50,816 bases of DNA. Origin: Oscillospiraceae bacterium (lineage in GTDB: Bacteria > Bacillota > Clostridia > Oscillospirales > Oscillospiraceae). Positions 7,382 to 16,070 of this stretch are shown piece by piece. The notes under the pieces were generated by a model. The model saw only the letters and a list, made by a program, of their open reading frames with translations, had not been told where the DNA came from and made no database searches. The stretch lies in the NCBI GenBank assembly GCA_024404315.1, contig JAKSQD010000009.1:1-50816 (forward strand), given 5' to 3'. The translations under genes were made by a program, and so were the position numbers. Numbering within the stretch: the stretch's first letter is position 1; every line of letters starts with the position of its first letter.

Positions 7382-7900
7382 ATGATACATACTCTTCCGC
7401 TGACGGAAAACGGAATTTCCTGCGGTGTGGTGGAATACCGAGAGGAAGGCTGTTATCTGGTCTTCACCATTGATGCGCCCCCGTGGGGCAATGGACTGAA
7501 AAAGGTCTGGCTGACCTCCGAGCAGGGAGCTCGGATGCTGCTGGGCACACTTCAGCCTGACCAACATCGGCTGCGGCTGTGCCGGAAAATCTCCCGCTCG
7601 GCGCTTCGCTGCTGCGGTCTGGACGCTCCTTGCGGGGCATTGGTCAATCCCGGAGCGGTGGCAGCTCCACGCCCTTCAGCCTTACCGGAGGGCTGGCACC
7701 CCATGGAAGCCCTCCCGATGGAGGACAAAGCGCTTTGTCAGCTGCTCCAACAAGCACAGGGTGGGATGTGGCAGGAGCAGGGGGATCAGGTGAGAATCCG
7801 CTATCCTTGGAAGCCCGGCAAAGCGGTTCCGGTGATGCCGCTGTTTCGCTTCGGCTCCCGAAACGGGGCGTGGTGGGAGATTCGCCTCCACAGAGGATAA
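7382..7900 (+). CDS. Hypothetical protein, 172 residues
   Basis: A plus-strand gene with an excellent ribosome site (AAAGGAGG, 10 bp before the ATG) between two minus-strand genes. The product has no membrane segment and no motif that I recognise. It starts MIHTLPLTENGISCG, is rich in Trp, Gly and Pro, contains several Cys (SRSALRCCGLDAPCG), and ends with FRFGSRNGAWWEIRL. The beta-rich character suggests a small folded domain. Its GC-rich codon use matches the neighbours. It stops 5 bp before a bidirectional hairpin terminator. Function unknown. Confidence 0.75.
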   Translation: MIHTLPLTENGISCGVVEYREEGCYLVFTIDAPPWGNGLKKVWLTSEQGARMLLGTLQPDQHRLRLCRKISRSALRCCGLDAPCGALVNPGAVAAPRPSALPEGWHPMEALPMEDKALCQLLQQAQGGMWQEQGDQVRIRYPWKPGKAVPVMPLFRFGSRNGAWWEIRLHRG

Positions 7901-7904
7901 AAAA

Positions 7905-7937
7905 CGCCGAACAGGAGAAAATAACTCCCATTCGGCG
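7905..7937. terminator. Bidirectional terminator
   Basis: Stem CGCCGAA (7905-7911) / TTCGGCG (7931-7937) between convergent genes. The minus-strand side ends in a T run (AAAAAA at 7899-7904 on the plus strand), so it best terminates the MATE transporter mRNA, and it may also serve the plus-strand gene. Confidence 0.75.
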
Positions 7938-7977
7938 CAAAATGATTCAAGTTGCTCTAACGGATGAGCTGCTCTCC

Positions 7978-9342
7978 TTATCCTTGGTCGTCGCCCAGGT
8001 GTCGGTAAACCGTCAGCAGCATGGTGGCGAAGCAGGCTCCACCGCCGATGAGGTTGGAAATTGGCTCCGCCATAAAAACACCGATGGAGCCAAGGCCGCC
8101 CACCATGGGCAGCAGCATCGTCAGCGGAACCACAATGACCACCTTGCGGAACAACGAAAAGAAAATGGCTCGCTTGGACATGCCAAGGGACTGGAACACC
8201 GATTGACCGGCAAATTGCAGCGTCATCAGGAAGAATCCAAAGAAATACACATGCAAAGCGGGAACACCCAGGCTCAAAACGGTTGGGTCATCGTTGAAAA
8301 CACGGATGAAGAACTCCGGGAAGCAGAAAACCAGTGCCCACACCACCAGCGAAATCAAAACGCATGAGACCACCACAAAACGGATGGCTTTTTTCAGTCT
8401 GCCGTATTTTTTTGCGCCGTAATTGAAGCTATAAATGGGTTTTGCTGCATCGCTCATGCCGGTGATGGGCATGGAGACCACTTCCCGAACCGAATTGATG
8501 AGGGTCATGACGCTGACGTACACATCACCGCCCCAGCGTTGCAAGGTGGTGTTGCAGGTGATTTGAACCAAAGCGTTGGTAATGGACATGATAAACCCGG
8601 CCAGACCCAACACCACAATTTCTTTTACCAGGGAAATTTGAAGCTTCATGTCATCCTTTCGCAGGGGGATGAGTGCCTTTTTCCCAGTGAGAAAGCGCAG
8701 CACCCACAGAGCGGAAACCAGCTGGGAAAGGATGGTCGCCACAGCAGCGCCCCGAACGCCCAGATGAAGCCCGAAGATGAACAAGGGATCCAAAATCAGA
8801 TTTAACACCGCACCGATGGACACAGTGAGCATTCCGATGAGGCCGAAGCCCTGGGCGTTGATGAAGGGATTCATCCCCAAGCTCACCATCACAAATAACG
8901 TGCCCAGCAGGTAGAGCGACAAGTAAGCGGACGCATAACCAAACGTGTCATCACTGGCGCCAAACAGATACAGCAGCGGCCTTTGGAAGAGAAAACACAG
9001 CACCGCCAACACCCCGCCGGTGAGCAACAGCATGGAAAAGACGTTGCCCATGACCTCTCCCGCCCGTTTCTCGTCCCCGGCTCCTCGTGCCATGGAAAAA
9101 AGAGGCGCTCCACCCATGCTGAACAGGTTGGCAAAGGCGGTCAGGATGGTAATCACCGGCAAGGCCAGACCGATGCCCGTCAGAGATTCCATGGAGGCCG
9201 ATGCCACATGCCCGATGAAGATACGGTCCACCACGTTATAAAGCACATTGATGAGCTGGGCCAGGGTGGTGGGGATGGCAAGGCGGACAATGCGCAAATA
9301 AATATTACCCGTGCCAAAATCAGATTTTTTCGAATCGGTCAC
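7978..9342 (-). CDS. MATE family multidrug efflux transporter
   Basis: A 454-residue inner-membrane protein with about 12 hydrophobic segments and the MATE pattern. It opens with IYLRIVRLAIPTTLAQLINVLYNVVDRIFIGH, shown here as family-typical pieces IPTTLAQL and VDRIFIGH, and has a second internal half with the same motif order. MATE proteins export drugs or metabolites in exchange for Na+ or H+. The start is a GTG at 9342 with AAGGAA six bp upstream. It is monocistronic on the minus strand, with a TATAAT box about 80 bp upstream but no clear -35. The substrate cannot be told from sequence. Confidence 0.93.
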   Translation of the reverse strand: MTDSKKSDFGTGNIYLRIVRLAIPTTLAQLINVLYNVVDRIFIGHVASASMESLTGIGLALPVITILTAFANLFSMGGAPLFSMARGAGDEKRAGEVMGNVFSMLLLTGGVLAVLCFLFQRPLLYLFGASDDTFGYASAYLSLYLLGTLFVMVSLGMNPFINAQGFGLIGMLTVSIGAVLNLILDPLFIFGLHLGVRGAAVATILSQLVSALWVLRFLTGKKALIPLRKDDMKLQISLVKEIVVLGLAGFIMSITNALVQITCNTTLQRWGGDVYVSVMTLINSVREVVSMPITGMSDAAKPIYSFNYGAKKYGRLKKAIRFVVVSCVLISLVVWALVFCFPEFFIRVFNDDPTVLSLGVPALHVYFFGFFLMTLQFAGQSVFQSLGMSKRAIFFSLFRKVVIVVPLTMLLPMVGGLGSIGVFMAEPISNLIGGGACFATMLLTVYRHLGDDQG

Positions 9343-9529
9343 AAGGATTCCTTCTTTCTATCTGAAATAAAAGCCAAACAAAATGCAATAAAACCGCCAC
9401 AAAATACGCTGTATGGTTATTATATACCCCTCTCCCCCACAGAATGCAAAGTATGTTACAATCCGCAGGCATTCCCAGACCCATTTGACGGAAGTTTTGC
9501 ATTTTCGTGAAAATGGAACAATTTCGCCC

Positions 9530-9558
9530 TTGACAATCTGCCTTCTTTTTTGTATAAT
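9530..9558 (+). promoter_or_regulatory. Promoter of the leuA leader
   Basis: TTGACA (9530-9535) and TATAAT (9553-9558) with a 17-bp spacer, a perfect sigma-A promoter. Transcription should start near 9565, at the head of the T-box leader. Confidence 0.92.
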
Positions 9559-9564
9559 TTCTAC

Positions 9565-9854
9565 TCGTAAACCCAAAGACTGTGAAGGGAAAAAAGACCC
9601 TGTAACGGCTTTTTCAGAGAGCTGCCGGAGGCTGTGAGGCAGTAAAGCGTACAAGGTGCATCACTGATCCCGGAGTTGACGGCCTGAACCATGTGTTGGA
9701 TGTAGTAGGGCTGTACGGCTGACCCCGTTACCGGTACGAACCTTACTTGAGGTTGCAGAGAGCTGACCGTTTAAGCGGCGGCTGAAACAGGGTGGTACCA
9801 CGTTTGTTTTGAACGTCCCTGACCTTTTCGGAGGGTCTGGGGCGATTATTTTTT
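9565..9854 (+). promoter_or_regulatory. T-box riboswitch leader of leuA
   Basis: A roughly 290-nt leader between the promoter and leuA. The conserved T-box AGGGTGGTACCACG is at 9789-9802. It is followed by a terminator stem (9814-9824 with 9834-9844) and a T tract to 9854. Upstream are AGAGAGCTGCC with a GNUG-type loop (9617-9645), typical of stem I. The bulge sequence TGGT would pair with tRNA ending ACCA, which fits the A discriminator of the tRNA-Leu in this window. Uncharged tRNA should stabilise the antiterminator and switch leuA on. By position the specifier could be ATC (9660-9662, Ile), but I cannot fold it reliably. Confidence 0.9.
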
Positions 9855-9952
9855 GCGATGAAACCGCATTGCCTGTGACCACTCCTTCAAACGGCGCTCC
9901 ACGCTTTGGCTCGTGAGCAGCGCCGGAACTCTCATTTTTTGGAGGCATTATC

Positions 9953-11671
9953 ATGAAAGGCTACGAAAAGTATATTCCCTTTGTACCTCAGCCCATCACC
10001 AACCGCACCTGGCCCGACAACACCATCACCAAAGCCCCCATTTGGTGCTCCGTTGACCTGCGTGACGGCAATCAGGCGCTGATTGACCCCATGAACATGG
10101 ACGAGAAGCTGGAAATGTTCCACATGCTGGTGGATGAAATCGGCGTGAAGGAAGTGGAAATCGGCTTCCCCTCCGCATCCGATACCGACTATGAAATCTG
10201 CCGTGAGCTGATTGAAGGCGGCCATATCCCCGATGACGTGACCATTCAGGTGCTGGTGCAGGCTCGCCCCCACCTCATCAAGAAGACCTTCGAGGCCATT
10301 CAGGGCGCAAAGCACGTCATTTTCCACTTCTATAACTCCACCTCTACCCTCCAGCGTGAGGTTGTGTTCCGCACCGACGTGGAAGGCGTGAAGCAGATTG
10401 CCATGGATGCCGCTGACCTGATTTATGAAATGGCACAGCCTGTCATTGCTGGTGGTATGGATCTGCGTTATGAGTACTCTCCTGAGTCCTTCATGGGCAC
10501 CGAGATGGACGCTGCCGCAGAAATCTGCGCCGCTGTGCTGGATCATCTCCATGCAGATGAAGCGCACAAGGTCATTTTGAACCTGCCCACCACCGTGGAA
10601 AACTGTATGCCCAACCAGTTCGCTGACGAGCTGGAATACTTCCTCCGTGTGCTGCCTGGCCGTGAGCGTGCCATCATCTCTCTGCACCCCCACAATGACC
10701 GTGGTACTGGTGTTGCCACCGCTGAGGCTGGCCTGCTGGCTGGCGCAGAGCGTGTGGAGGGCTGCCTCTTTGGTAACGGCGAGCGCACCGGCAACGTGGA
10801 TATGATTAACGTAGCGCTGAATATGTATGTTCAGGGCGTGGATCCCGAGCTGGACTTCTCCCACATGGAGCGCATCATTGATATGTATGAGCGCTGCACC
10901 AAGATGAAGATTCCTGAGCGTATGCCTTACGGCGGCGACCTGGTCTTTACCGCCTTCTCCGGCAGCCATCAGGATGCCATCAACAAGGGCTTCAACTACA
11001 TGGAGGAGTTCCAGACCCCCAAGTGGATGGTTCCCTATCTGCCCATCAACCCCCACGACCTGGGTCGTGCTTATGAGCCTGTCCGCATCAATTCTCAGTC
11101 CGGCAAGGGCGGCGCTGCTTTCATCATGAACCACAAGTTCGGCTTCGATATGCCCAAGGCCATGCACCCCGAATTCGGCGCAATCGTCCAGAAGGAATCC
11201 GACAAGACTGGTGTGGAGCTCAAGAGTGATGTCATCTGGCAGCTCTTCGAGCAGGCTTATTTAAAGGTGAGTGGCCCCTACCGCCTGTTGAGCAACAAGC
11301 TGAACGCCGACGTGGAAGACGGCGTGGCACACTCCCACTTCTATGGCAAGCTCCAGCACAAGGACACCATCTTTGAGGTTTCCGGCGACGGCAACGGCCC
11401 CATTGACGCATTCTTCAACGCCATTTCCGGCGAGCGTATGGATCGCTTTGACTTCCTGGACTACAAGGAGCACGCCATCAGCCGTGGCTCTGACTCTCAG
11501 GCTGTGGCTTATATCCAGCTCCACGACCGCCTGACCGGCTACGATATCTTTGGTGTGGGCATCGACCATAACATTTCTATGGCATCCATCAAGGGCATCC
11601 TCTGCGCCATCAACCGTGGCAAGGCCGTGGAACATGAGATTGAGGCTCAAATGGCCGCACAGCAGCAGTAA
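9953..11671 (+). CDS. leuA: 2-isopropylmalate synthase
   Basis: A 572-residue enzyme that condenses acetyl-CoA with 2-oxoisovalerate, the committed step to leucine. It is the longer LeuA type. The TIM-barrel metal and substrate motifs are DLRDGNQAL (35-43), SLHPHNDRGTG and GNGERTGNVDM, and a C-terminal regulatory LeuA domain follows (about 440-572, including VSGDGNGPIDAFFNAI), where leucine would bind for feedback inhibition. GGAGG lies 7 bp before the ATG. Expression is governed by the T-box leader directly upstream. No other leucine gene is adjacent. A hairpin terminator follows at 11716. Confidence 0.96.
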   Translation: MKGYEKYIPFVPQPITNRTWPDNTITKAPIWCSVDLRDGNQALIDPMNMDEKLEMFHMLVDEIGVKEVEIGFPSASDTDYEICRELIEGGHIPDDVTIQVLVQARPHLIKKTFEAIQGAKHVIFHFYNSTSTLQREVVFRTDVEGVKQIAMDAADLIYEMAQPVIAGGMDLRYEYSPESFMGTEMDAAAEICAAVLDHLHADEAHKVILNLPTTVENCMPNQFADELEYFLRVLPGRERAIISLHPHNDRGTGVATAEAGLLAGAERVEGCLFGNGERTGNVDMINVALNMYVQGVDPELDFSHMERIIDMYERCTKMKIPERMPYGGDLVFTAFSGSHQDAINKGFNYMEEFQTPKWMVPYLPINPHDLGRAYEPVRINSQSGKGGAAFIMNHKFGFDMPKAMHPEFGAIVQKESDKTGVELKSDVIWQLFEQAYLKVSGPYRLLSNKLNADVEDGVAHSHFYGKLQHKDTIFEVSGDGNGPIDAFFNAISGERMDRFDFLDYKEHAISRGSDSQAVAYIQLHDRLTGYDIFGVGIDHNISMASIKGILCAINRGKAVEHEIEAQMAAQQQ

Positions 11672-11715
11672 TCCACCGATTGGAAGACCGTTTCTCCCTT
11701 TTTTGACATTTTTTC

Positions 11716-11755
11716 CAGAAAGCACCTGTCCTTGGGCGGGCGCTTTCTGCTTTTT
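11716..11755 (+). terminator. Terminator of leuA
   Basis: CAGAAAGC (11716-11723) pairs with GCTTTCTG (11742-11749), followed by a T run (11751-11755). It lies 45 bp past the leuA stop. Confidence 0.85.
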
Positions 11756-11870
11756 CCAGCATCTTTGTCTACGAATAAGCACTCAAAATCATTCCGCCAC
11801 AAATAATTTGTTCCGCCTCGGCTTATACTATCCCTCAGAAAGCGCAGTTTCTGCGTGAAGAAAGAGAGGT

Positions 11871-12086
11871 ATGATTATGCTGGATAAAACCGCACTGACT
11901 TTGAACATCATCGGCGGCATCAACTGGGGGCTCATCGGCCTGTTTCAGTTCGACCTTGTGGCATGGCTTTTCGGCGGAAGCGGCAGCCTCCTCAGCCGCA
12001 TCATCTATGCTTTGGTGGGTCTGAGCGCCCTGTGGTGCATTTCCCTGTTGTTCCGGGACGACGCAATCGGACGGGAAAAGATGTAA
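11871..12086 (+). CDS. DUF378 family small membrane protein
   Basis: A 71-residue protein (69 if the second ATG at 11877 is used, and GAGAGG precedes both). It has the DUF378/YuzA layout: a first membrane helix with NIIGGINWGLIGLF, a polar turn, and a second helix RIIYALVGLSALWCISLLF. Both termini probably face the same side. The function of the family is unknown. It stands alone between the leuA terminator and its own strong terminator at 12101. Confidence 0.88.
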   Translation: MIMLDKTALTLNIIGGINWGLIGLFQFDLVAWLFGGSGSLLSRIIYALVGLSALWCISLLFRDDAIGREKM

Positions 12087-12100
12087 CTGACCCCTATGCA

Positions 12101-12142
12101 CGAGAAAAAGGCTGTAATCGTGCTGAATACAGCCTTTTCTCG
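12101..12142 (+). terminator. Terminator of the DUF378 gene
   Basis: Long stem: CGAGAAAAAGGCTGTA (12101-12116) with TACAGCCTTTTCTCG (12128-12142), one base bulged. It lies 15 bp after the stop codon. Confidence 0.85.
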
Positions 12143-12335
12143 AAAGCATTTTCATCGGGTCTGCAACGGAAACCGTTTACATTTTGGGCTTTCAAATTTA
12201 CAATTCGTTCACAGTTTATCCTTAATTTGTTGATACTTTTTTCCGCCGACTGTGATATCTTATCCACAGACCAAGTAAGGAACATCTGATTGTTTTCATC
12301 TCTCTTTTCTCTTTCTTTTTCTCTCTAAAAAAGAG

Positions 12336-12371
12336 TCCGTCTTCCACGCACATCGGGAGACGGATTTTTTT
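12336..12371 (+). terminator. Orphan intrinsic terminator
   Basis: TCCGTCTTCC (12336-12345) pairs with GGGAGACGGA (12355-12364) followed by seven T. No coding gene lies between the previous terminator (12142) and this one, so it may end an unannotated small RNA, or it may simply insulate the next promoter. The 12143-12335 stretch has a long pyrimidine tract and no gene that I can support. Confidence 0.7.
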
Positions 12372-12486
12372 CACCCATTCGTTGCCGGTTTTCAGGCTTT
12401 CCGTGGGATTTCACGAAAACCTCTTCTTTCCCATCTGTTTCTTTAGGGAAAAAACAAAAATTCACAAAGCGTTTACGATTCTATTA

Positions 12487-12515
12487 TTGACGTTTTTCCT
12501 TTCCTGCGCTATGAT
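12487..12515 (+). promoter_or_regulatory. Promoter of the zinc-ribbon gene
   Basis: TTGACG (12487-12492) and TATGAT (12510-12515) with a 17-bp spacer, about 120 bp upstream of the start codon at 12633. Confidence 0.8.
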
Positions 12516-12632
12516 AGGCATAGAAAATAACCCTTTTTAAAGGATTACGATTGTCCGTCACAGCAAGACGGTTTTTTCTCGTTTTTCCACGTTCATCCAA
12601 TTCGATACACATTTGTGTATGGAGGTTTTTTT

Positions 12633-13049
12633 ATGATTCGTGATTTTTTCAGCCGAATGATGTATGGCCGCTATGGTAACGATCAGCTGAATATTTTTCT
12701 TCTCACTGCCTGGCTGATGCTTTATCTTCTGTCTGCTGTTTTCAAAACCATCAAATTGGCTCTTTTGTCCCGCATTTTGCTTTGGGTGGCTTATGCCTGC
12801 GTGGTCATTGAGCTGCTGCGTATGCTCTCTCGGAACTACGACAAACGCCGCCGTGAAAACGACCGTTTTGTTGAGATTACCGGCCCTGTGACCCACGGTT
12901 TTCGTCAAAAGCGTGCCCAGATGATGGACAAGGATCATCGTTATTTCCGCTGCCCCTCCTGCGGTCAGGTGCTTCGAGTCCCCAAGGGCAAGGGAAAGAT
13001 TCACATCCGCTGCCGCAATTGTGGAAGCGCTTTCCAAAAAAAGACCTGA
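12633..13049 (+). CDS. Membrane protein with C-terminal zinc ribbon
   Basis: A 138-residue protein. Residues about 20-70 contain two hydrophobic helices (IFLLTAWLMLYLLSAVF and ILLWVAYACVVIELL). A basic linker follows, and the C-terminus carries a zinc ribbon, CPSCGQVLRVP and CRNCGSAF, with four cysteines. The second ATG (12633) is chosen because GGAGG lies 7 bp before it. An upstream ATG at 12615 has no such site. The family is common in Clostridia, and the ribbon may bind zinc on the cytoplasmic face. Function unknown. A good promoter precedes it and a strong terminator follows. Confidence 0.85.
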   Translation: MIRDFFSRMMYGRYGNDQLNIFLLTAWLMLYLLSAVFKTIKLALLSRILLWVAYACVVIELLRMLSRNYDKRRRENDRFVEITGPVTHGFRQKRAQMMDKDHRYFRCPSCGQVLRVPKGKGKIHIRCRNCGSAFQKKT

Positions 13050-13103
13050 TTTTCCGCTTGATTCCCCCAAAAGCAAAGAAATAGCCTCCAAAAATGATAG
13101 AGT

Positions 13104-13163
13104 CCCCTTAGCGCAGACACTCGAAGGAACAACAGTTCGAGCCTGCACTAAGGGGATTTTTTT
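13104..13163 (+). terminator. Terminator of the zinc-ribbon gene
   Basis: A long interrupted hairpin: CCCCTTAG at the base pairs with CTAAGGGG, an inner CTCGAA pairs with TTCGAG, and TTTTTTT follows. It lies 55 bp after the stop. Confidence 0.82.
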
Positions 13164-13246
13164 CATGTCAAAAACGAGGTAGAAAAATCAGCGCTGATTC
13201 GGACATTCATTTTCTAAACGCTTGGAAACTGGTGTTGACCTTCTGC

Positions 13247-13513
13247 TTATTTTTTCTTCTCCTCCGTTTTCTTGATGCTGCTTCCAACTGCAAGTCCAAT
13301 CAGCATTCCAAGAGAAAGACCAAGCCCCAAGTCAAGACTTGTTGAGCTTCCCAAGGCAACGCCGAAGCACATACCAATGCTCATGCCTTCTGAACCGTAG
13401 TCATCAAGCTCCTTTTCATCCTTCTTTTTCTTTGATGCGCTTCTGACCGCAAACACCGCAAGCAACACACCCATTGCAATCCACGGCAGAGCCGCATGGA
13501 AAAAATCAAACAT
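13247..13513 (-). CDS. Small glycine-rich membrane protein
   Basis: An 88-residue protein in the form starting MFDFFHAALPWIAMGV. It has an N-terminal membrane helix, a charged stretch SKKKKDEKELDDYGSEG, and a glycine/serine-rich hydrophobic C-terminal half (GLGLSLGMLIGLAVGSS) that could form a second helix pair, ending in lysines. An alternative start at 13531 has AAAGGG directly abutting the ATG, which is too close. The gene follows the DUF2975-like gene by 22 bp and is likely co-transcribed. Function unknown. Confidence 0.75.
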   Translation of the reverse strand: MFDFFHAALPWIAMGVLLAVFAVRSASKKKKDEKELDDYGSEGMSIGMCFGVALGSSTSLDLGLGLSLGMLIGLAVGSSIKKTEEKKK

Positions 13514-13535
13514 ACTTTTCACACGTTCCATCCCT

Positions 13536-14090
13536 TTATTTTGCCGCCATCTTTCTATCTGCTTCCAGCTCCGCCACATACCGGAACACGACGCTCATAA
13601 TGAGAAACGCCACGCCCAAGCCTATGGATTCATAATCATCCAGGTGCATATCTGCCACATTCTGCATCTGAACATTCATGATGTTGTAAACAATATCCGC
13701 TATCATCATGGTTCCCAGCGGGATGCAGATGGTCAGGATGCCAAGGCGTTTCATTTCAGAGGCACTTCTAAAGGTGAAGGGTGTCCCGTCTGCCAGTTCA
13801 TGCGTGAAATAGCGGTCGGCAAACTTTGCAAGCACGCCCTCGCCGATGCACAGAAGCATCCCCATCACCATGGAGGTGTACATGGTTCCCAAACTCATAT
13901 CCGCTTCCTGTTCGATGATTCCGTGAATGGTCACGTCACCAATTTTCAGGGTATTTGAAACACCAGCCGCCAGTGCTGCAATACCGATGATACAGCCCAC
14001 TGTTCCGACCAGGCAACAAATCCAGACAATCTTGCTGAATACTTTTCCAATTTTTGCAAGAATCTGCAACGTTTTTAAACTTTTTTCCAT
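13536..14090 (-). CDS. DUF2975-like membrane protein
   Basis: A 184-residue protein with four hydrophobic segments. The region between helices two and three (YFTHELADGTPFTFRSASEM) matches the DUF2975 pattern of FxxGxPFT followed by a conserved loop. The C-terminal tail VFRYVAELEADRKMAAK continues the last helix. The start at 14090 is preferred because AAAGGA lies 8-9 bp upstream. DUF2975 proteins usually travel with a small XRE regulator. None is adjacent here, and the partner is instead an 88-residue membrane protein. The function is unknown. Confidence 0.75.
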   Translation of the reverse strand: MEKSLKTLQILAKIGKVFSKIVWICCLVGTVGCIIGIAALAAGVSNTLKIGDVTIHGIIEQEADMSLGTMYTSMVMGMLLCIGEGVLAKFADRYFTHELADGTPFTFRSASEMKRLGILTICIPLGTMMIADIVYNIMNVQMQNVADMHLDDYESIGLGVAFLIMSVVFRYVAELEADRKMAAK

Positions 14091-14176
14091 AAAAACATTC
14101 CTTTCAAGCTGTGCTTCAACGCACGTTTGCCTTGTTTTTCTCCTGAGAAAATATCGCAATTTTCCAAAGAACGGCC

Positions 14177-15325
14177 TTAATTCGGTGACACAGCCTCATT
14201 CCACTCTACACCGTTCTCATCGAACCATGCGTCTGTCCCGTTATAAGTAAATCTCCGATCCACTCGATCCATATAAGTGCCATCTGCCAACAAATAAGCC
14301 GTGGTTTCATCGCCCCGAAGATTCACAAGACAAACAATGTCCGGCCCTATGGGTTCGTCATCAGCCTCATCACCGAGAATCCACTTCATAGCGGAAGATT
14401 CCGGTTCCTCCGATGCCACATCCGGTTCAATGGGGTCTTCACAAAATTCTTCCCCGGTTCGGCCAATGTCTGTTCCCATGGTGAGCAGCATGGAAGCCCC
14501 GTCATAGAGCTTGATGACGTTGTTACAGCTGCAATAGCCTGCGGTCGCTGTGCCGAAGGTCTTGGTATAGTCCAGCCCACGGAAGCAAAGCAGCGTTGCT
14601 TCTCCTGAGCTTGCTGTCTGCTCATCCTGCAAAATCGCCACAGGGATTCCCGTCAGCTTGAAGGGGTCCTCCATCGTCACGGTGCTTCCGCCGCCGCTGA
14701 CGCACCCCTTCTCCAGCGTGACAGGACGAAGCATTCCTTTGATACCGAAATTCATCAGCTCACCATCTTCCAAAAGCGGAGAAACAGCAGCAACCATCGG
14801 CCCCATATCGCCGCCGGTATTTCCACGCAGGTCAAGAATGACACCTTTGATTTGATTGACGTTTTCTCTGATGACATCATAGACGGTTTTCGCATACGCA
14901 TCTCCCGCCTTGCTGTCTCCTGTAAATTCGGGCAGGTGAATCATCAAAATTCCATCGGAGCGCAATTCCGCTTCTGGTGTCTGCGCTGAAGTGGTATCAT
15001 CCTCTTTCCCTTTGGGAGCAAGGAGCTTGGAATGTTTCCCGCCAACTGTTTTGAGGGCATCATCCAGCAGAGGATAAGCTTCCTCATAAGAGCCGATGTC
15101 CGCCGATTTCTGGAGGGTTTCCTCCCGCACAGTCTTCCATTCCGCTTCGCCGGAATAGATTCCCTGACTGTCCATGAATTTGATGGCCTGCTGAACATAT
15201 TCCTGCGGAGTTGGCTTTCTGAGATAAATTCCAAAATTAGAGCCATAATTCAGAACAAAAAATGTTCCCACTCCAATTATGAGAACCAATGCCAATATCA
15301 GCACGGTTTTTATGATTTTTTTCAT
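14177..15325 (-). CDS. S41 family peptidase, membrane anchored
   Basis: A 382-residue protein with an N-terminal signal anchor (VLILALVLIIGVGTFFVL, about 7-24), so the domain is extracytoplasmic. It has the tail-specific protease core: GVILDLRGNTGGDMGPM (oxyanion strand), the nucleophile serine region QTASSGEATLL, and FGTATAGYCS. In CtpA-type enzymes the last motif carries the catalytic Lys (GEKTFG). Here it is GTATAG, so this belongs to the S41 branch without that lysine, or is inactive. No PDZ domain is visible. GAAAGGAG precedes the ATG. The gene lies 66 bp from an acetyltransferase gene on the same strand. Confidence 0.85.
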   Translation of the reverse strand: MKKIIKTVLILALVLIIGVGTFFVLNYGSNFGIYLRKPTPQEYVQQAIKFMDSQGIYSGEAEWKTVREETLQKSADIGSYEEAYPLLDDALKTVGGKHSKLLAPKGKEDDTTSAQTPEAELRSDGILMIHLPEFTGDSKAGDAYAKTVYDVIRENVNQIKGVILDLRGNTGGDMGPMVAAVSPLLEDGELMNFGIKGMLRPVTLEKGCVSGGGSTVTMEDPFKLTGIPVAILQDEQTASSGEATLLCFRGLDYTKTFGTATAGYCSCNNVIKLYDGASMLLTMGTDIGRTGEEFCEDPIEPDVASEEPESSAMKWILGDEADDEPIGPDIVCLVNLRGDETTAYLLADGTYMDRVDRRFTYNGTDAWFDENGVEWNEAVSPN

Positions 15326-15391
15326 GGTGAATCTCCTTTCCTCTGTTCCGGTTGCGCTTTGAAATCCCAAAGATAGAAAGAAAGCAATCGC

Positions 15392-15937
15392 TCAAAGCTC
15401 CAGCCGCATGGAAATCACTTCCTGCCATTGTCCCTGACGGGTTCGAAATGCCTTTGGGTTTCTGCCGTACTCAACAAAACCGACTTTTTGATATAGTCTG
15501 ACAGCGGCCACGTTATCTGCAACCACTTCAAGCTCCAGTTGCAGATAACCGGCCTTTTTTGCCAGTGCTACGCAGGTTTTCGTCAGTTCCGTGCCGATGC
15601 CCATGCCCCAATATTCTTTTACCACGCTGATGCCAAAATTTGCTCTGTGTCTGGTTTTTGCTCGATTTTTTACCACATCAAATCCGGCAGACGCAATCAG
15701 TTTTCCGTCTACAAAAGCACAAAGCTCAAGGGCGGTGTTCTTTTGCTTGGTTTCCTCAAGACGATTGGATACAGCATGGATATCGTGCTGGCTTTCGTCG
15801 GGATAGCTGGTCAAAAAATCGGTTTCGCTGTGAGCGATATGAAAGTATTCGAGGTAGGCTTCTGCGTCCTCTTTTTCCGCATTTCTCAGTATCAGCGTTT
15901 TGTTGTCCTTGGTTGTCGTCTGTTTCCAATGGTTCAT
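15392..15937 (-). CDS. GNAT family N-acetyltransferase
   Basis: A 181-residue acetyltransferase. The acetyl-CoA binding motif A is VVKEYWGMGIGTELTKTCVALAKKAG, with the core pieces YWGMGIGTEL and CVALAKKAG. It is followed by LELEVVADNVAAVRLYQKVGF (motif B), typical of the RimJ/PhnO-like branch. The N-terminal segment TLILRNAEKEDAEAYLEYF is also standard. The substrate cannot be told. AAAGGA lies about 13 bp before the ATG, so translation may be modest. It is followed downstream by the S41 gene on the same strand. Confidence 0.9.
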   Translation of the reverse strand: MNHWKQTTTKDNKTLILRNAEKEDAEAYLEYFHIAHSETDFLTSYPDESQHDIHAVSNRLEETKQKNTALELCAFVDGKLIASAGFDVVKNRAKTRHRANFGISVVKEYWGMGIGTELTKTCVALAKKAGYLQLELEVVADNVAAVRLYQKVGFVEYGRNPKAFRTRQGQWQEVISMRLEL

Positions 15938-16026
15938 CCGCTTGAATCAATCCTTTCTTTGCTTGTGTTGCTGAAAGGGGCATCCTGTTCCTTCCGGGAA
16001 AAGGAAGAATGGTTTTCTCCTGTCAA

Positions 16027-16069
16027 AAGAAAGGCAGAGTCCACCCGTTTCCATGCGGGAAGGCTCTGC
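16027..16069 (-). terminator. Terminator after the KTR gene
   Basis: Stem GCAGAG (16034-16039) / CTCTGC (16064-16069) with an inner CCCG/CGGG pair. On the minus strand it is followed by a T-rich tract (TTTCTTTTG), and it ends the TetR-KTR unit. Confidence 0.72.
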
Positions 16070-16070
16070 G

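Noticed and set aside
9932-11167. A 411-codon open frame antisense to leuA
   Set aside because: leuA is unmistakable on the other strand. The antisense product is His-rich and has no family signature.
12260-12268. Exact DnaA box TTATCCACA
   Set aside because: It is a single box without a cluster, AT-rich unwinding region or dnaA/dnaN genes, so it is not evidence for an origin.
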